Assembly (NCBI GenBank): GCA_035765895.1
Contig: DASTWL010000049.1
Coordinates: 1 to 48,221 of the forward strand
DNA length: 48,221 nucleotides
Origin: Verrucomicrobiia bacterium
Lineage (GTDB): Bacteria; Verrucomicrobiota; Verrucomicrobiia; Limisphaerales; DSYF01
Reading direction: 5' to 3'
Of this stretch, positions 29,681-39,286 are shown in pieces. Numbering within the stretch: the stretch's first letter is position 1; each line of letters begins with the position of its first letter. Made by a program: the position numbers and the translations under genes. The notes beneath the pieces were generated by a model, which saw only the letters and a program-made list of their open reading frames with translations, ran no database searches and had not been told where the DNA came from.

Positions 29681-31035
29681 GCCTCAAGCCGATCCTATGC
29701 CTCCTGGCAGGCACACTGGAACTGTTTGCGGCAGGCGGCCTCACCTCGCCCGTCGTCGCCGACAAACCGCCCATGGGATGGAACAGCTACGATTGCCTCG
29801 GCTACACGGTCACGGAAGAACAGGTCAAGACCGTGGCCGACTACATGGCGCAGCATCTCAAATCATGCGGATGGGATTATGTCGTGATTGACTGGTGCTG
29901 GTATGCGCCTTCCACGGGGAGCAAGTGGCCGCCCAATCAGAATGAACACTTCGAGCCACCGCTGGCGATGGATGCTTATGGCCGCTTGATCCCCAGTCTG
30001 GACCGCTTTCCCTCGGCGGCTGAAGGCAAGGGTTTCAAGCCGCTGGCTGATTACGTGCATGGGAAGGGGCTTAAGTTTGGGATCCATATCATCCGCGGCA
30101 TTCCCCGCCAGGCAGTCGCCCGGAAAACACCGGTTTTGGGTTCCACCGCGACCGCGGCCGACATCGCGTGGATTGGCAGTTCCTGGGGCAATCCCAACTG
30201 CACCTGGGGCATTCGAATGGATCAGCCTGGGGCGCAGGAATACCTGGATTCGGTTTTCAAACTCTACGCCCAGTGGGGTGTTGATTTCGTCAAAATTGAT
30301 GATCTTACCCAGCAGTATTATCAGGCAGAGATTGAGGGTTATCGCAAGGCCATCGACAGGTGTGGACGCCCCATGGTTTTCAGCGGATCGCCGGGAGCAA
30401 CGCCGCTGGAGCAGGCCGCCCACGTTTCCCGCCAACTTAACATGTGGCGGCTCCTCGAGGATTTGTGGGATAACTGGAAACAGGTCGATCATGCCTTTGA
30501 AGTCATTCCGCAGTGGCTGCCCTATGCGGCACCCGGTCATTGGCCTGATCCGGACATGCTGCCGCTGGGCCGCGTCATGGACATTGGCCAGAGCCGGCTC
30601 AATCATGACGAGCAACGCACGCTCATGACCCTCTGGTGCATTACCCGTTGCCCTTTGATTCTTGGGGGATACCTGCCGGACAATGATGCGTTCACCACGT
30701 CACTGATCACCAACACCGAAGTGCTCGCCGTGGACCAGGAGCCCGCGCGGTGCTCTGTCTTGCGTTCAGGAGAGCTGCCTGTCTTTGTCGCCACCCGGAC
30801 CGGTGCGCGTGATCAATATGTCGCCCTGTTTAATCGCTCGGACAGGAACCTGGCGGATGTCACCATCAACCTGAGAGAGGTGGGAGTTCAGCAGTGCCGG
30901 GTCCGAGATTTATGGGCGCAGCAGGACTTGGGCGAATTCAGCGGAACCTTCACTGCCGCGATTCCCGCACACGGATCGGGACTCTTCCGCTTGACTGTCG
31001 TTGAGGCGGCTTTGGACGCGGCGACGAAGCCGTGA
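29677..31035 (+). CDS. Secreted GH27 alpha-galactosidase-like enzyme
   Basis: 452 residues, starting with an ATGA overlap on the GH2 gene, so translation is probably coupled. Signal peptide MSLKPILCLLAGTLELFAAGG. The GH27 hallmark PPMGWNSYDCLG opens the barrel. The nucleophile is D208 in VDFVKIDDL, and the acid/base D262 in NMWRLLEDLWDNW. A C-terminal beta-sandwich (about 360-450) closes the protein. Known GH27 enzymes hydrolyse terminal alpha-D-galactose, and some act on alpha-N-acetylgalactosamine or beta-L-arabinopyranose; the W-rich neighbourhood here does not distinguish these. A second clan-D alpha-galactosidase of GH36 type is encoded at 36695-39286 on the other strand. Confidence 0.9.
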   Translation: MSLKPILCLLAGTLELFAAGGLTSPVVADKPPMGWNSYDCLGYTVTEEQVKTVADYMAQHLKSCGWDYVVIDWCWYAPSTGSKWPPNQNEHFEPPLAMDAYGRLIPSLDRFPSAAEGKGFKPLADYVHGKGLKFGIHIIRGIPRQAVARKTPVLGSTATAADIAWIGSSWGNPNCTWGIRMDQPGAQEYLDSVFKLYAQWGVDFVKIDDLTQQYYQAEIEGYRKAIDRCGRPMVFSGSPGATPLEQAAHVSRQLNMWRLLEDLWDNWKQVDHAFEVIPQWLPYAAPGHWPDPDMLPLGRVMDIGQSRLNHDEQRTLMTLWCITRCPLILGGYLPDNDAFTTSLITNTEVLAVDQEPARCSVLRSGELPVFVATRTGARDQYVALFNRSDRNLADVTINLREVGVQQCRVRDLWAQQDLGEFSGTFTAAIPAHGSGLFRLTVVEAALDAATKP

Positions 31036-31187
31036 ACTGTTTTTCGCCGGCTGCGGCTTTGCCTCGTTCGCGGACGGCCACGGCCTGCCGGGCTGCCCGC
31101 GCCAGTCTGTGAATTACGCATCTGCTTTTGTTAAGAACACGGTGGCGCGGCGATTGGCGGGTTGCCACCATGACATCAATCAACTGA

Positions 31188-33782
31188 ATGAGATCGTTTC
31201 GCTTCGGTTTTATTGTTTTGCCGCTGGCGTGGACTTGGCTGTTGGCCGCGAACGCCGCGCCGCCGGAACAACTTTCCTTGGTCAGCCGAGGGCGTGATCT
31301 GACCTTCATCGTTGTTTCTGATACGCACTATGGCCTTGGCGGTGAAGAGGGTGCCCGGACTATTCCGCTGCTGGTGGACAAAATGAACGCCCTGCCGGGC
31401 ACGGCGTATCCCACCAATCTGGGCGGCACGGTGGGCCGGCCAAAAGGTGTGATTCACCTCGGTGACATCACCAATGATGGCAAGCCGGAGCAATGGGCCA
31501 TGTTCGTGCGGGATTACGGATTGACGGGCAAGGACGGACGGCTCGCCTATCCGGTTTATGAAACGTTTGGCAACCACGATGGCGGACCGCGCTCCCCTGT
31601 GCGGGAAGGCATTCGGGAACGCAACCGGCATCGCATTGGAGTCACGACGATTTCCACGAACGGACTGCACTACGGCTGGACATGGGATGGCATTCAGTTT
31701 GTCGCGCTCGGGGTGGCGCCCGGCTCGACCACGCATCCCTATGATCCGGAATACAGCATGGAGTTCCTCGAACGGGTGTTGCCGCATGCCACAAAGGGCG
31801 AGCCACTCATTCTGCTGCATCATTTCGGCTTTGATCCGCACAGTCTGGGTTGGTGGTCCGAAGAGCGCCGCGACCAGTATTATGACCTGATCAAGGGTGA
31901 GAATGTATTGGCGATTATTCATGGCCATGCCCATGAGCCGCTGATTTACCAATGGCGGGGACTGGATGTCTATCACCCGCCGCATTTCCGCCAGAAGGTT
32001 CCCAAGGGCGGTCCCAAGAACACCGGTCCGGTCACGCATGGGTTTTTCGTATTCCACATCACCGATACCGAACTGACCGTGGCGGAGCGCCGGTTGGATG
32101 ACACCTGGGGCATGACGTCGCGAAAAAGCCTCCCGCGTGGCCCCGCCGTGAATGCGCCTCCCAAAGCAACGACTTCCGGGGCTGAGCTCCCTTCGGAACA
32201 GGTGTTGACCATCGATCTGGCGGCTGCCGGCAAAATGATCGGCAACAAGTTCAGTGATCTCAACATGTGGTCGGTGGACCAGACTTGGACGCAGGAGGCG
32301 TCCGCCCGGCCCGGCAATTACTTCGCCAGCAACTTCCCGTTCGTTCAGCGGGTGCAACTGATGGCCGCCACGGGGGGCAACGGGCAGCGCGATTTGTTCA
32401 AGGATCCCAACGACCGGCGAACCCTGACCGACTACGATTTCTCGCCGTTGATTAAAGCCTGCGAAGGGATCCTGGCTCACGGCTTGAAACCCATGATCAA
32501 GACGGGGTGGGTGCCTTTGAAAATGAGCACGCCACCGCGCCTTGGTGCTTTTGGCACCAACGTCCGTCCGCCCGATGATTACGCAGCCTACGGTGCTTAT
32601 ATTCGCGCGCTGTGCCAGGCACTCAAGGAGCGATTCGGCGTCGATGAGTTGAGGCAGTGGTCGTGGGGCGTCGGCGTGGAATTCGAGAATCGGGATTGGT
32701 TTGCGGCGCAGGACGAAACACCGGAGAGCACGAAGCAGGCTTATTTCCGCCTCTACGACGAAACCGTTGCGGGGTTGGAGGAGGTGCTGGGGGCGAGGAA
32801 TGTCACCGTGGGGGCGCATGGCATGGTCGTCAGCCGTGGCTGGTGGGATCCGCGTGATTTCATCGAACACTGCGCCACGGGGGAAAATTTGCAGCATGGC
32901 GGCAAGGGCACGCACTTGGACTTCGTTGGAGTCTCCTACTACACGGGCGAGCCGGGATTTGACCCCGCGCTGTTCGTGAAGACCGTGCACGCCATCCGGG
33001 ACAAGGCCAATGAACTTGGCTTGAAACGGCTGCGGATAGGCATGGACGAAGGACGCGTGCTCAATGGTTGGGACGGGCGGGTGCTCTATCCCCGCGAAGT
33101 GGAACACCCCATCCAGGCTGCAGGCGATGCACGGCTTTTCCACCTGATGGTGGATGAGGATGTGGATTACTGTTCGACCTGGTGCCTGACCACGGCGGGA
33201 ATCTTTGGTGGAATCCCCGTCGTCAGCGCGAACCTGCGCAACCTGGCGTTTCGGATGGCCGGCAGCGTGACCGTAAACGTGCAATCCTCCGGGCCGACGG
33301 TGGCAGGTGCGGACCGGGTGATGTGCCTCGCCGGTTACGAACAACCGACCCAAACCCTGCGCGTGCTGCTTTACAATTTTGATCGCGATCGGACCGGCCG
33401 CGGGCCCGGCAAGGTTCGGCTTGCATTGAACCACGCCCGTCTCCCGCAGCCTGACGCGGTGCATCTGTCCGCCTGGAGATTGGATGAAACGAACGGGAAT
33501 TGGTGGTCGGCGTGGGAGGCCGATGCCGCCGCGCGCGGCCTTGCGGCCGACGCATATCGGGCATCCGCCTGGACCCTGTATCTGCCGGGTGAACTGGTGC
33601 GTCCTGCCGATGTGCAGTTCTGGAATTCGCGGCGGCCCGCTTATGAAGCGCGGGCGAGAATGGACTGCACCAGACACGCCTTGTCCCCCGGTCGCGGAGG
33701 CGAACTCTTTTGGGATGCGGAATTGAATCCCAACACGGTCTTGCTTTACGAAATCGCACCCATTGAAAAGGCAACGTTATGA
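31188..33782 (+). CDS. Fusion of a calcineurin-like metallophosphoesterase and a GH39-like glycosidase
   Basis: 864 residues; signal peptide MRSFRFGFIVLPLAWTWLLAANA. Residues about 35-300 are a complete metallophosphoesterase: D45-x-H47, G-D93-ITNDG, G-N129-H130-D131, H211/H212 and G-H247-A-H249. After a linker with APPKATTSG, residues about 335-750 read as a clan-A TIM barrel with the context WGVGV-E498-F-E500-N (acid/base candidate) and RIGMD-E621 (nucleophile candidate), and the C-terminus looks like the beta-sandwich of GH39-type enzymes. Family assignment of this half is by eye and only moderate. The combination suggests joint removal of a phosphate-type group and a sugar, or recent fusion of neighbours. 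It overlaps the next gene, a paralogue of the first domain, by 4 nt. Confidence 0.85.
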   Translation: MRSFRFGFIVLPLAWTWLLAANAAPPEQLSLVSRGRDLTFIVVSDTHYGLGGEEGARTIPLLVDKMNALPGTAYPTNLGGTVGRPKGVIHLGDITNDGKPEQWAMFVRDYGLTGKDGRLAYPVYETFGNHDGGPRSPVREGIRERNRHRIGVTTISTNGLHYGWTWDGIQFVALGVAPGSTTHPYDPEYSMEFLERVLPHATKGEPLILLHHFGFDPHSLGWWSEERRDQYYDLIKGENVLAIIHGHAHEPLIYQWRGLDVYHPPHFRQKVPKGGPKNTGPVTHGFFVFHITDTELTVAERRLDDTWGMTSRKSLPRGPAVNAPPKATTSGAELPSEQVLTIDLAAAGKMIGNKFSDLNMWSVDQTWTQEASARPGNYFASNFPFVQRVQLMAATGGNGQRDLFKDPNDRRTLTDYDFSPLIKACEGILAHGLKPMIKTGWVPLKMSTPPRLGAFGTNVRPPDDYAAYGAYIRALCQALKERFGVDELRQWSWGVGVEFENRDWFAAQDETPESTKQAYFRLYDETVAGLEEVLGARNVTVGAHGMVVSRGWWDPRDFIEHCATGENLQHGGKGTHLDFVGVSYYTGEPGFDPALFVKTVHAIRDKANELGLKRLRIGMDEGRVLNGWDGRVLYPREVEHPIQAAGDARLFHLMVDEDVDYCSTWCLTTAGIFGGIPVVSANLRNLAFRMAGSVTVNVQSSGPTVAGADRVMCLAGYEQPTQTLRVLLYNFDRDRTGRGPGKVRLALNHARLPQPDAVHLSAWRLDETNGNWWSAWEADAAARGLAADAYRASAWTLYLPGELVRPADVQFWNSRRPAYEARARMDCTRHALSPGRGGELFWDAELNPNTVLLYEIAPIEKATL

Positions 33783-34858
33783 AAACCATTTCTCACCGCG
33801 CCGGACGCCATCCGGGCGCACTGCTGTGGGCCGGACTGCTCGTGGCCGCTTTCGGTGTCTGGGCGGCAGCCCCCGGGCGCGAGGTCACGTTCATCTCGAC
33901 CTCCGACCTGCACTACCGTGAACCCGACCATGCGGGGGGAACGCATAATGATTTGAACCGCGCCTCGGTGGAGGAGATCAACCGCATCGCCGGATGCAAA
34001 TGGCCGGAAGGTCTGGGCGGCGACGTCATTCAAAAACCGCGCGGCGTTCTGGTGCTCGGCGACGTCATCGATGATGGCGATCGGGGTGGCAACGGCCGGA
34101 AGATCAGCGAGGAGCAATACAAGTTGTTCCTCGTGGATTTTGGCCTTGATGGCACGGATGGGTTGCTGAAATACCCGGTCTTTGAAGGTTGGGGCAACCA
34201 TGATGGTCCACCGGAGGGCAGTGAGAAGAACGGGTTCAGCTTCCAGGCTCAACTCAAAAAGCGCAACCAGATCCGCTTGAAGAAAGGGCTGATTTCCAAC
34301 GTCTCGAGCAACGGCCTCCATTACTCCTGGGATTGGGACGACGTGCATTTTGTGCAATTGAACATTTACCCGGCGGACCAGCAGCGTGCAGGCGTGCATT
34401 ACTCACCGGTCTGGCACAATCCGCAGGGCGCGCTGAGCTTTTTAAAACAGGACCTGGCCCAGAAAGTCGGCCGGAGCGGCCGGCCGGTGGTGCTGATGTC
34501 GCATTGCGGGTTCGACACGGACTGGTGGACCAAGGAGGACTGGGCGGATTTATATGAAGCGGCCAAAGACTACAATGTCGTTCTTTACCTCTACGGCCAT
34601 TCGGGCACGGGTTTGCACGACTGGGCTCCGCCGGGGGCGGTCAAAAAATGGACGTGCATCAACGATGGTCAGCTGGAAAAGGGCTTTTTCGTCATTCAGC
34701 TCGGCGGCCATCGGTTGCGCGCAGCCATGCGCGTGAAAGCGGGCCTGACGTATGCCAAAACGGCGGGCAAGGTGACGCATGATTGGGCGGGCCAGTGGGA
34801 GTGGAAATGGGTGCTGGACAAAACAATCATCGAGCCGCCCACCGCCGACCGGCCATGA
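33779..34858 (+). CDS. Secreted metallophosphoesterase, paralogue of the preceding N-terminal domain
   Basis: 359 residues; signal peptide ends near FGVWAAAPG. Motifs: D43-x-H45 in TSDLHYR, G-D95-VIDDG, G-N140-H141-D142, S-H242-C. The last motif reads YG-H274-S-G276-TG, so the second His of the usual GHxH is replaced by Gly; the upstream paralogue keeps GHAH. The two proteins share collinear stretches (SNGLHYSWDWD versus TNGLHYGWTWD). The substrate is unknown; such proteins may hydrolyse phosphodiesters of secreted or cell-wall material. Start ATG 33779 overlaps the upstream stop, so it is probably coupled. It is the last gene of the + strand run, ending 27 nt before a convergent gene. Confidence 0.9.
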   Translation: MKTISHRAGRHPGALLWAGLLVAAFGVWAAAPGREVTFISTSDLHYREPDHAGGTHNDLNRASVEEINRIAGCKWPEGLGGDVIQKPRGVLVLGDVIDDGDRGGNGRKISEEQYKLFLVDFGLDGTDGLLKYPVFEGWGNHDGPPEGSEKNGFSFQAQLKKRNQIRLKKGLISNVSSNGLHYSWDWDDVHFVQLNIYPADQQRAGVHYSPVWHNPQGALSFLKQDLAQKVGRSGRPVVLMSHCGFDTDWWTKEDWADLYEAAKDYNVVLYLYGHSGTGLHDWAPPGAVKKWTCINDGQLEKGFFVIQLGGHRLRAAMRVKAGLTYAKTAGKVTHDWAGQWEWKWVLDKTIIEPPTADRP

Positions 34859-34885
34859 CCCGTCGCGTTCCGCCCGGGTGTTGCC

Positions 34886-36652
34886 TCAATGCGCTTCGGC
34901 GAGCCGCCGATGCACCAGTTCCGGCAGATACTTGGTGGGGACGGAAGCGGTTTCCAGCACAGCCTCGTGGTAGCGGGCGAGGTCGAACTTGTCACCGAGT
35001 TCCCTTTGCATCTGCTGGCGCAGCCGGTAGTGGGCCATGCGTCCCACGAAATAGGTGCTCAATTGCACGGAGGATTGCTTGGCCCGGATGACCTTGAGTT
35101 TCGCCTCGCCCTCGGATTGAAAGGCGTCCTCGGTCAGGAATTTCATGGCCTCGGCATCGCTCATCTGCGTGCAGTGCATGCGGTAATCCAGGATCGAGTT
35201 GGCCACGGCGCGCAGGTAGAACTTGAGCTGCATCAGGCGCAGCCGCAAATCGCCGCCCCCGTAGCCCGCGTTCAGCATGCTGACTTCGCCGTAAACCGCC
35301 CAGCCTTCGATGTAGGTGCCGGATTGGAGCACGCGACGGATGATGGAGGGATTCCGGTTGGCGTATTCGAGCTGGACGTAGTGCCCCGGGTAGGCCTCGT
35401 GAATCGTGAGGATCTGCAGCATCCAGCGGTTGTATTCTTCGAGAAAGCTCCTGACCTGTGGTGCGGTCCAGTCGGCGGGCGGCGGACTGACCGCATAGTA
35501 ACTGCGGGCGTCGGGATCGAGGGGCGGTGCATTGTCGAGGTAGGCCAGCGAATTGCCCCGTCGGAATTCCGGCATCTCAATCACAGCGCAGCGGTCCGGT
35601 TCGGGCAGGCGCAGGTAGTCGCGGTCGCGGATGAAGGATTTGATCCGCTCCACGGTGGCGCGGGCATCCGCCACGAGCGCGCCGGCCTCGCCGTGCTCCT
35701 GGTTCACGGCGTCAATGACCCGCAGGATGGTGGCCCGGCGGCCGGTGTCATCATCGGCGGGCAGATTCTCCCGGGGAAAATACTGCGGCCACAACTGGCG
35801 CGCGATGATGTAGAGCTCGGTCCGCACCCGGTCGAATTCAGATCGGGCATCGGCCAGATTCTGCTCCGCCGTCAGGCCGGCGTTGACCTCCAGCTCAAAT
35901 TTTTTGGCGAACTTCGCCTTGCCGAGCCGCCAGTTGTCCTCCGCGCGGGCGCGCGCGGGACCTTCGAGAAACGCCTGGTAGTCCTGCAACGCGGAAACAA
36001 CCTTCGCGGCCGCCGCCTTGAGCGCCGCCTGTTGCGCTGTTTCGCCGACGTAATGGAACAGGTCCGTTTCGTAAAAGGTGATGGCGCCGGCATTCTGCCG
36101 GATGGCGGTTTCGAGAATCGGACGTGCCGGATGCGTCAGGGAATTTTTTGCGGTGGCAATGATGCGGGGCATTTGCGCCATGCGGGCAATGGCGTTGGCC
36201 ACGTTGGTTTCCTTGGGCAGCGTGGACTGGGCCACCAGCAAATAGACGCTGTCGTTGAGGTAGCTGCCATAGGTGCGCGGATCTTCCGCAAAAGGATGCG
36301 TGTGGTCGGCCAGCCACAACTGGCGTTGCAGCTCGTGCTGGAAAATTTCGTAGTCAATCTGCCCATCCCGGCTGAGCTGCCGGTAATCGACCGTCCCGGG
36401 CAGGGCCTTGAGCGTGCTTTTGGCCAGGGCCCGCCACCGGGCCCGCGCCGCGGGTGAAATGTCGTCCAACCGGGCATCGAACCGGTGATCGCCAAGCTGG
36501 GTGGCTTCCAGTGGCTGCAACTGAAAGTGGGCGTCGAGGTAGTTTCCAAAAAATTCGTTGAGCCGCGAATCTTCGGTGTTTTGCGACCAGACGGTTGTCA
36601 GGCTGCCGGTCAGCAGCAATGCGGCAAGCGCGCCGCGGAATGACTTTTTCAT
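34886..36652 (-). CDS. DUF885 family secreted metallopeptidase-like protein
   Basis: 588 residues from ATG 36652 (MKKSFRGALAALLLTGSLTTVWSQ, signal peptide); a GTG at 36664 would add four residues before it. The DUF885 motif H418-E419-A-Y-P-G-H424-Y is present, and so is the family's C-terminal region (YIEGWAVYGEVSML...YRMHCTQMSDAEAMKFLTEDAF). Length is normal for the family. DUF885 proteins are thought to be zinc-dependent peptidases with a thermolysin-like, mostly helical fold; few have known substrates. It is exported to periplasm or outside. It lies downstream of the GH36-type gene on the same strand (gap 42 nt), so the two are probably co-transcribed. Confidence 0.9.
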   Translation of the reverse strand: MKKSFRGALAALLLTGSLTTVWSQNTEDSRLNEFFGNYLDAHFQLQPLEATQLGDHRFDARLDDISPAARARWRALAKSTLKALPGTVDYRQLSRDGQIDYEIFQHELQRQLWLADHTHPFAEDPRTYGSYLNDSVYLLVAQSTLPKETNVANAIARMAQMPRIIATAKNSLTHPARPILETAIRQNAGAITFYETDLFHYVGETAQQAALKAAAAKVVSALQDYQAFLEGPARARAEDNWRLGKAKFAKKFELEVNAGLTAEQNLADARSEFDRVRTELYIIARQLWPQYFPRENLPADDDTGRRATILRVIDAVNQEHGEAGALVADARATVERIKSFIRDRDYLRLPEPDRCAVIEMPEFRRGNSLAYLDNAPPLDPDARSYYAVSPPPADWTAPQVRSFLEEYNRWMLQILTIHEAYPGHYVQLEYANRNPSIIRRVLQSGTYIEGWAVYGEVSMLNAGYGGGDLRLRLMQLKFYLRAVANSILDYRMHCTQMSDAEAMKFLTEDAFQSEGEAKLKVIRAKQSSVQLSTYFVGRMAHYRLRQQMQRELGDKFDLARYHEAVLETASVPTKYLPELVHRRLAEAH

Positions 36653-36694
36653 GACGTTTTGCACAGTGAGTGACGCCGTCAGCCGGTTTCGGCA

Positions 36695-39286
36695 TCAGGG
36701 GGTGGATTTGGCCGGGGTGCCGGCGGGTGCCGGATTCGTCGCCGCCCGGATGAGCAGGGGATCGGCCCAGCCGCCCTCGTCGTGCGAGCGGTAACCGGCC
36801 GTGGCGCCGCCGCGGTCGCCCTCGACCCGCAACACGAGGCGCTGGATATTCTGGACATCGACCCGGGCCGGTTTCGGGGCGTCATCTTTTTTCATCGGCC
36901 CGCTGCGCCACAGCTCGCGACCGTCGCCAAGGACGATAAATTCCAGCGTCTGACCGTCGCGGGTGTGCGGGCCGACGCCCACCAGGGCGGTGAAGGTTTT
37001 GAACGCGCCGTGGATTTGGTAGGCCACCTCGGAGTCAGCCAGCGCACCCACTCCCTCGTGTTGCTCGCCACCGAAGGTGAGCGCCCCGGCGGAGACGGTT
37101 TCCTCCGACCACGCGCCGCGCGTGCCGGCGGAGTGATCCGGAGTCAAATCCGTCAGTGAAAGGCGGGGCGGCAACAAGTCGGACAAGTTGAAGGTGATTT
37201 CGCCGCGTTTCCGGCTTTCGATGCCATCCTGCCAGACGGCGGCGACGCTGGCCATGTGGGAACGGTTCCAGTCCAGCCCGCGCAAGGGAAAGCCAGCGTC
37301 GGCGGTGTAGCCGGCCAGCGCGCCGTCGAGGTAAACCTGATAGCCGCAGTTGAGGTAATATTGCTCCTGCCAGTGGAGGTTGACGCCTTCCAGACCGGCG
37401 CGCTCCACCGTCAAACCTGCCGGTGTGCCGGGGGGGAAATGATAAACGTCACCCGGGCCAAATGTAACCTCCCAGCGGATGCGACCGGTGTGGCGTGGCG
37501 TCACGATGACCGAGGCCCAGCCCTGGTGGTTTTCAATGCGCACCGGCAACGTCCCTCCGCTTCCCCGCGCCCGGACGGATTTCACGACACAGTTGGTGCC
37601 GCGCGGAAACGCGAACCGCAGTGCGTAGGGATCATTGCCAATCACCTCGCTGACGCCCTTGAAACCATGGCCGTCCGCGCTTCGGGTCAAGGAAACCAGG
37701 TCAATCCAGCCTTGAGTGAGGTGGCGGCTGGTGGAAACGAGTTCGATGCGGCCCGTGTCGGGCACAAGCGTGAGCACGCGGCAGCTCGTGGGGTCGAGCG
37801 TTATGGACAGGCCGGCTTCCCACGCGCCGAGATACTCCTGGTTCCAGAAATCAAACACATGGTAACGCTGCGTGGCGGACAGTCCGAGGTCCGTCCAGGA
37901 CACGCGCAGCGGTTTTGCCGAGCCTGCGGAAAAGTTGAACAGCCCGACCACATCGTAACGCCGGTCCAGGTGGTGAATTTTCAAATCCCAAATGTGTTTC
38001 TCACCTTCAACCGGAAAGAGATCCAGCGGGCGCACATCCGCGGCCGGGAAAATGCGCTTGAGCAATTCAACCCGACCGGCCGGGAGGTCCATGAGCCGGT
38101 CGCTGGACATCACCGCCTGCCCGGTCAGTCCCTGCAGCGTGGCCCAAACTCGGGCCTGCTCGAAGGGCAGGGGAGGGCGGACAAGCACCACGTCAGGGTC
38201 GGAATACCAGACGATATTGTGAAGATAATAGCCCTGGAACGTTGCGCGCAGGGCCACTTGAAAACCGCTCCAGCCGAGGACGATGTCCCCGCCGGTGCGC
38301 GAACCGTTCATGATGCCCGCGCCTTCGATGGGCAATCCCCAGCAGCCGAGCAGATAACGGTCGGGCCCAATGGCCGCCCGAATGGCCTCCAACGTATTCC
38401 GGTAGAGGGCCGGTGCGTCATCGGCGGGTTCGTGCATGAACGCTTTTTTCCGGGCGTATTCGTCCACCACGATGGGCTGGCCATCAATTTTGAAATAGTC
38501 ATAGCCGGCTTGGGCAAGTCCGGCGAAAAGGTTGCTCAGGTAACCACGGGCCGCCGGTGCGGTGGGATCGACCAGGAATTTCCCCTCCCAGGTGTCCGAC
38601 GCGGTCGTGCCATCGGGCTGCTGGAGAAACAACCCGGGATGATTGCTGACCACTTGGGGCAGGCTTTGGCCGTGCGGAGCGAGCCACAGACCCGGTTTCA
38701 AGCCGAGCGCCTTGATGTGGTGCGCCACTTCCCCGAGGCCGCGCGGAAAACGTTCGGGATTGACGTGCGTCCAGTCGCGTGTGCCGTCCGGGCCGCCCAA
38801 CCCCTGCCAGCCATCGTCAATTTGCACGTAGCGGGCGCCGTAGTCCTTGAGATTGGCCGCCAGCCAGTCGGCATTGCGCTCCACTTCCTTGGCGGTGATG
38901 CGGTTGTAGTAAAAATACCAGGTGCACCAGCCGGACGGTGGCGCTGGAAAGCGCGTTTTGTCGATCGGCTGATAAAAACGGACGCCCAGTGTGTCGCGAA
39001 AGTAGTGGGGGCGTGTGGTGCCGTCGTTGAGCGTGACCGTGTCGCGTTGCGGATCGAATTTGCCCTGCGCGAGTGGGGTTTCCACGTCGCCCAGCGTCAT
39101 TACCCAGACATCCGGGTTGGTTCCCTCCTGGATGCGGCAGGGGACGGGGGCCGGCCACGGGGAGCCCGATGGTCCGGGACCGTCCGCCGCTGCCGGGTGG
39201 CCGCTGAAGGCGGCCAGCAGCAGCACGAATTGAAGACCGGTGAACGGGGCGCCGCGTTTTGCGTCGCGGATCATGGAGTGGTTCAT
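36695..39286 (-). CDS. Secreted GH36-type alpha-galactosidase with C-terminal NPCBM domain
   Basis: 863 residues, start ATG 39286 (ATG 39274 also in frame); signal segment about 15-35. The barrel starts with PPSGWCTWYFYYNRIT. Clan-D residues: nucleophile D268 in YDYFKIDGQ and acid/base D334 in SRTGGDIVLGW. A beta-sandwich follows, then a fibronectin/Ig-like part (about 615-690, LTVERAGLEGVNLHWQEQYY) and an NPCBM domain (about 705-850, LSLTDLTPDHSAG...VLRVEGDRGG), a module that binds galactose-type sugars. Predicted to release terminal alpha-galactose outside the cell; related plant raffinose-type enzymes make alpha-galactosidase only one option. It is the first gene of a short minus-strand pair with the DUF885 gene; a 130-nt gap separates it from the aminopeptidase gene. 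Confidence 0.88.
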   Translation of the reverse strand: MNHSMIRDAKRGAPFTGLQFVLLLAAFSGHPAAADGPGPSGSPWPAPVPCRIQEGTNPDVWVMTLGDVETPLAQGKFDPQRDTVTLNDGTTRPHYFRDTLGVRFYQPIDKTRFPAPPSGWCTWYFYYNRITAKEVERNADWLAANLKDYGARYVQIDDGWQGLGGPDGTRDWTHVNPERFPRGLGEVAHHIKALGLKPGLWLAPHGQSLPQVVSNHPGLFLQQPDGTTASDTWEGKFLVDPTAPAARGYLSNLFAGLAQAGYDYFKIDGQPIVVDEYARKKAFMHEPADDAPALYRNTLEAIRAAIGPDRYLLGCWGLPIEGAGIMNGSRTGGDIVLGWSGFQVALRATFQGYYLHNIVWYSDPDVVLVRPPLPFEQARVWATLQGLTGQAVMSSDRLMDLPAGRVELLKRIFPAADVRPLDLFPVEGEKHIWDLKIHHLDRRYDVVGLFNFSAGSAKPLRVSWTDLGLSATQRYHVFDFWNQEYLGAWEAGLSITLDPTSCRVLTLVPDTGRIELVSTSRHLTQGWIDLVSLTRSADGHGFKGVSEVIGNDPYALRFAFPRGTNCVVKSVRARGSGGTLPVRIENHQGWASVIVTPRHTGRIRWEVTFGPGDVYHFPPGTPAGLTVERAGLEGVNLHWQEQYYLNCGYQVYLDGALAGYTADAGFPLRGLDWNRSHMASVAAVWQDGIESRKRGEITFNLSDLLPPRLSLTDLTPDHSAGTRGAWSEETVSAGALTFGGEQHEGVGALADSEVAYQIHGAFKTFTALVGVGPHTRDGQTLEFIVLGDGRELWRSGPMKKDDAPKPARVDVQNIQRLVLRVEGDRGGATAGYRSHDEGGWADPLLIRAATNPAPAGTPAKSTP

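Noticed and set aside
31141-31169. Possible hairpin GGTGGC ... GCCACC before the phosphoesterase-glycosidase gene
   Set aside because: Only 6 bp with a 17-nt loop and no U-tract; not distinguishable from chance in GC-rich DNA.
31176-33677. Minus-strand open frame of more than 800 codons opposite the phosphoesterase-glycosidase fusion
   Set aside because: The + strand carries five intact metallophosphoesterase motifs in order; the minus frame has none of any family and is His/Arg/Pro-rich as expected for a shadow.
34889-36457. + strand open frame opposite the DUF885 gene
   Set aside because: Shadow frame; the minus strand has the HEAYPGHY motif, a signal peptide and full-length DUF885.
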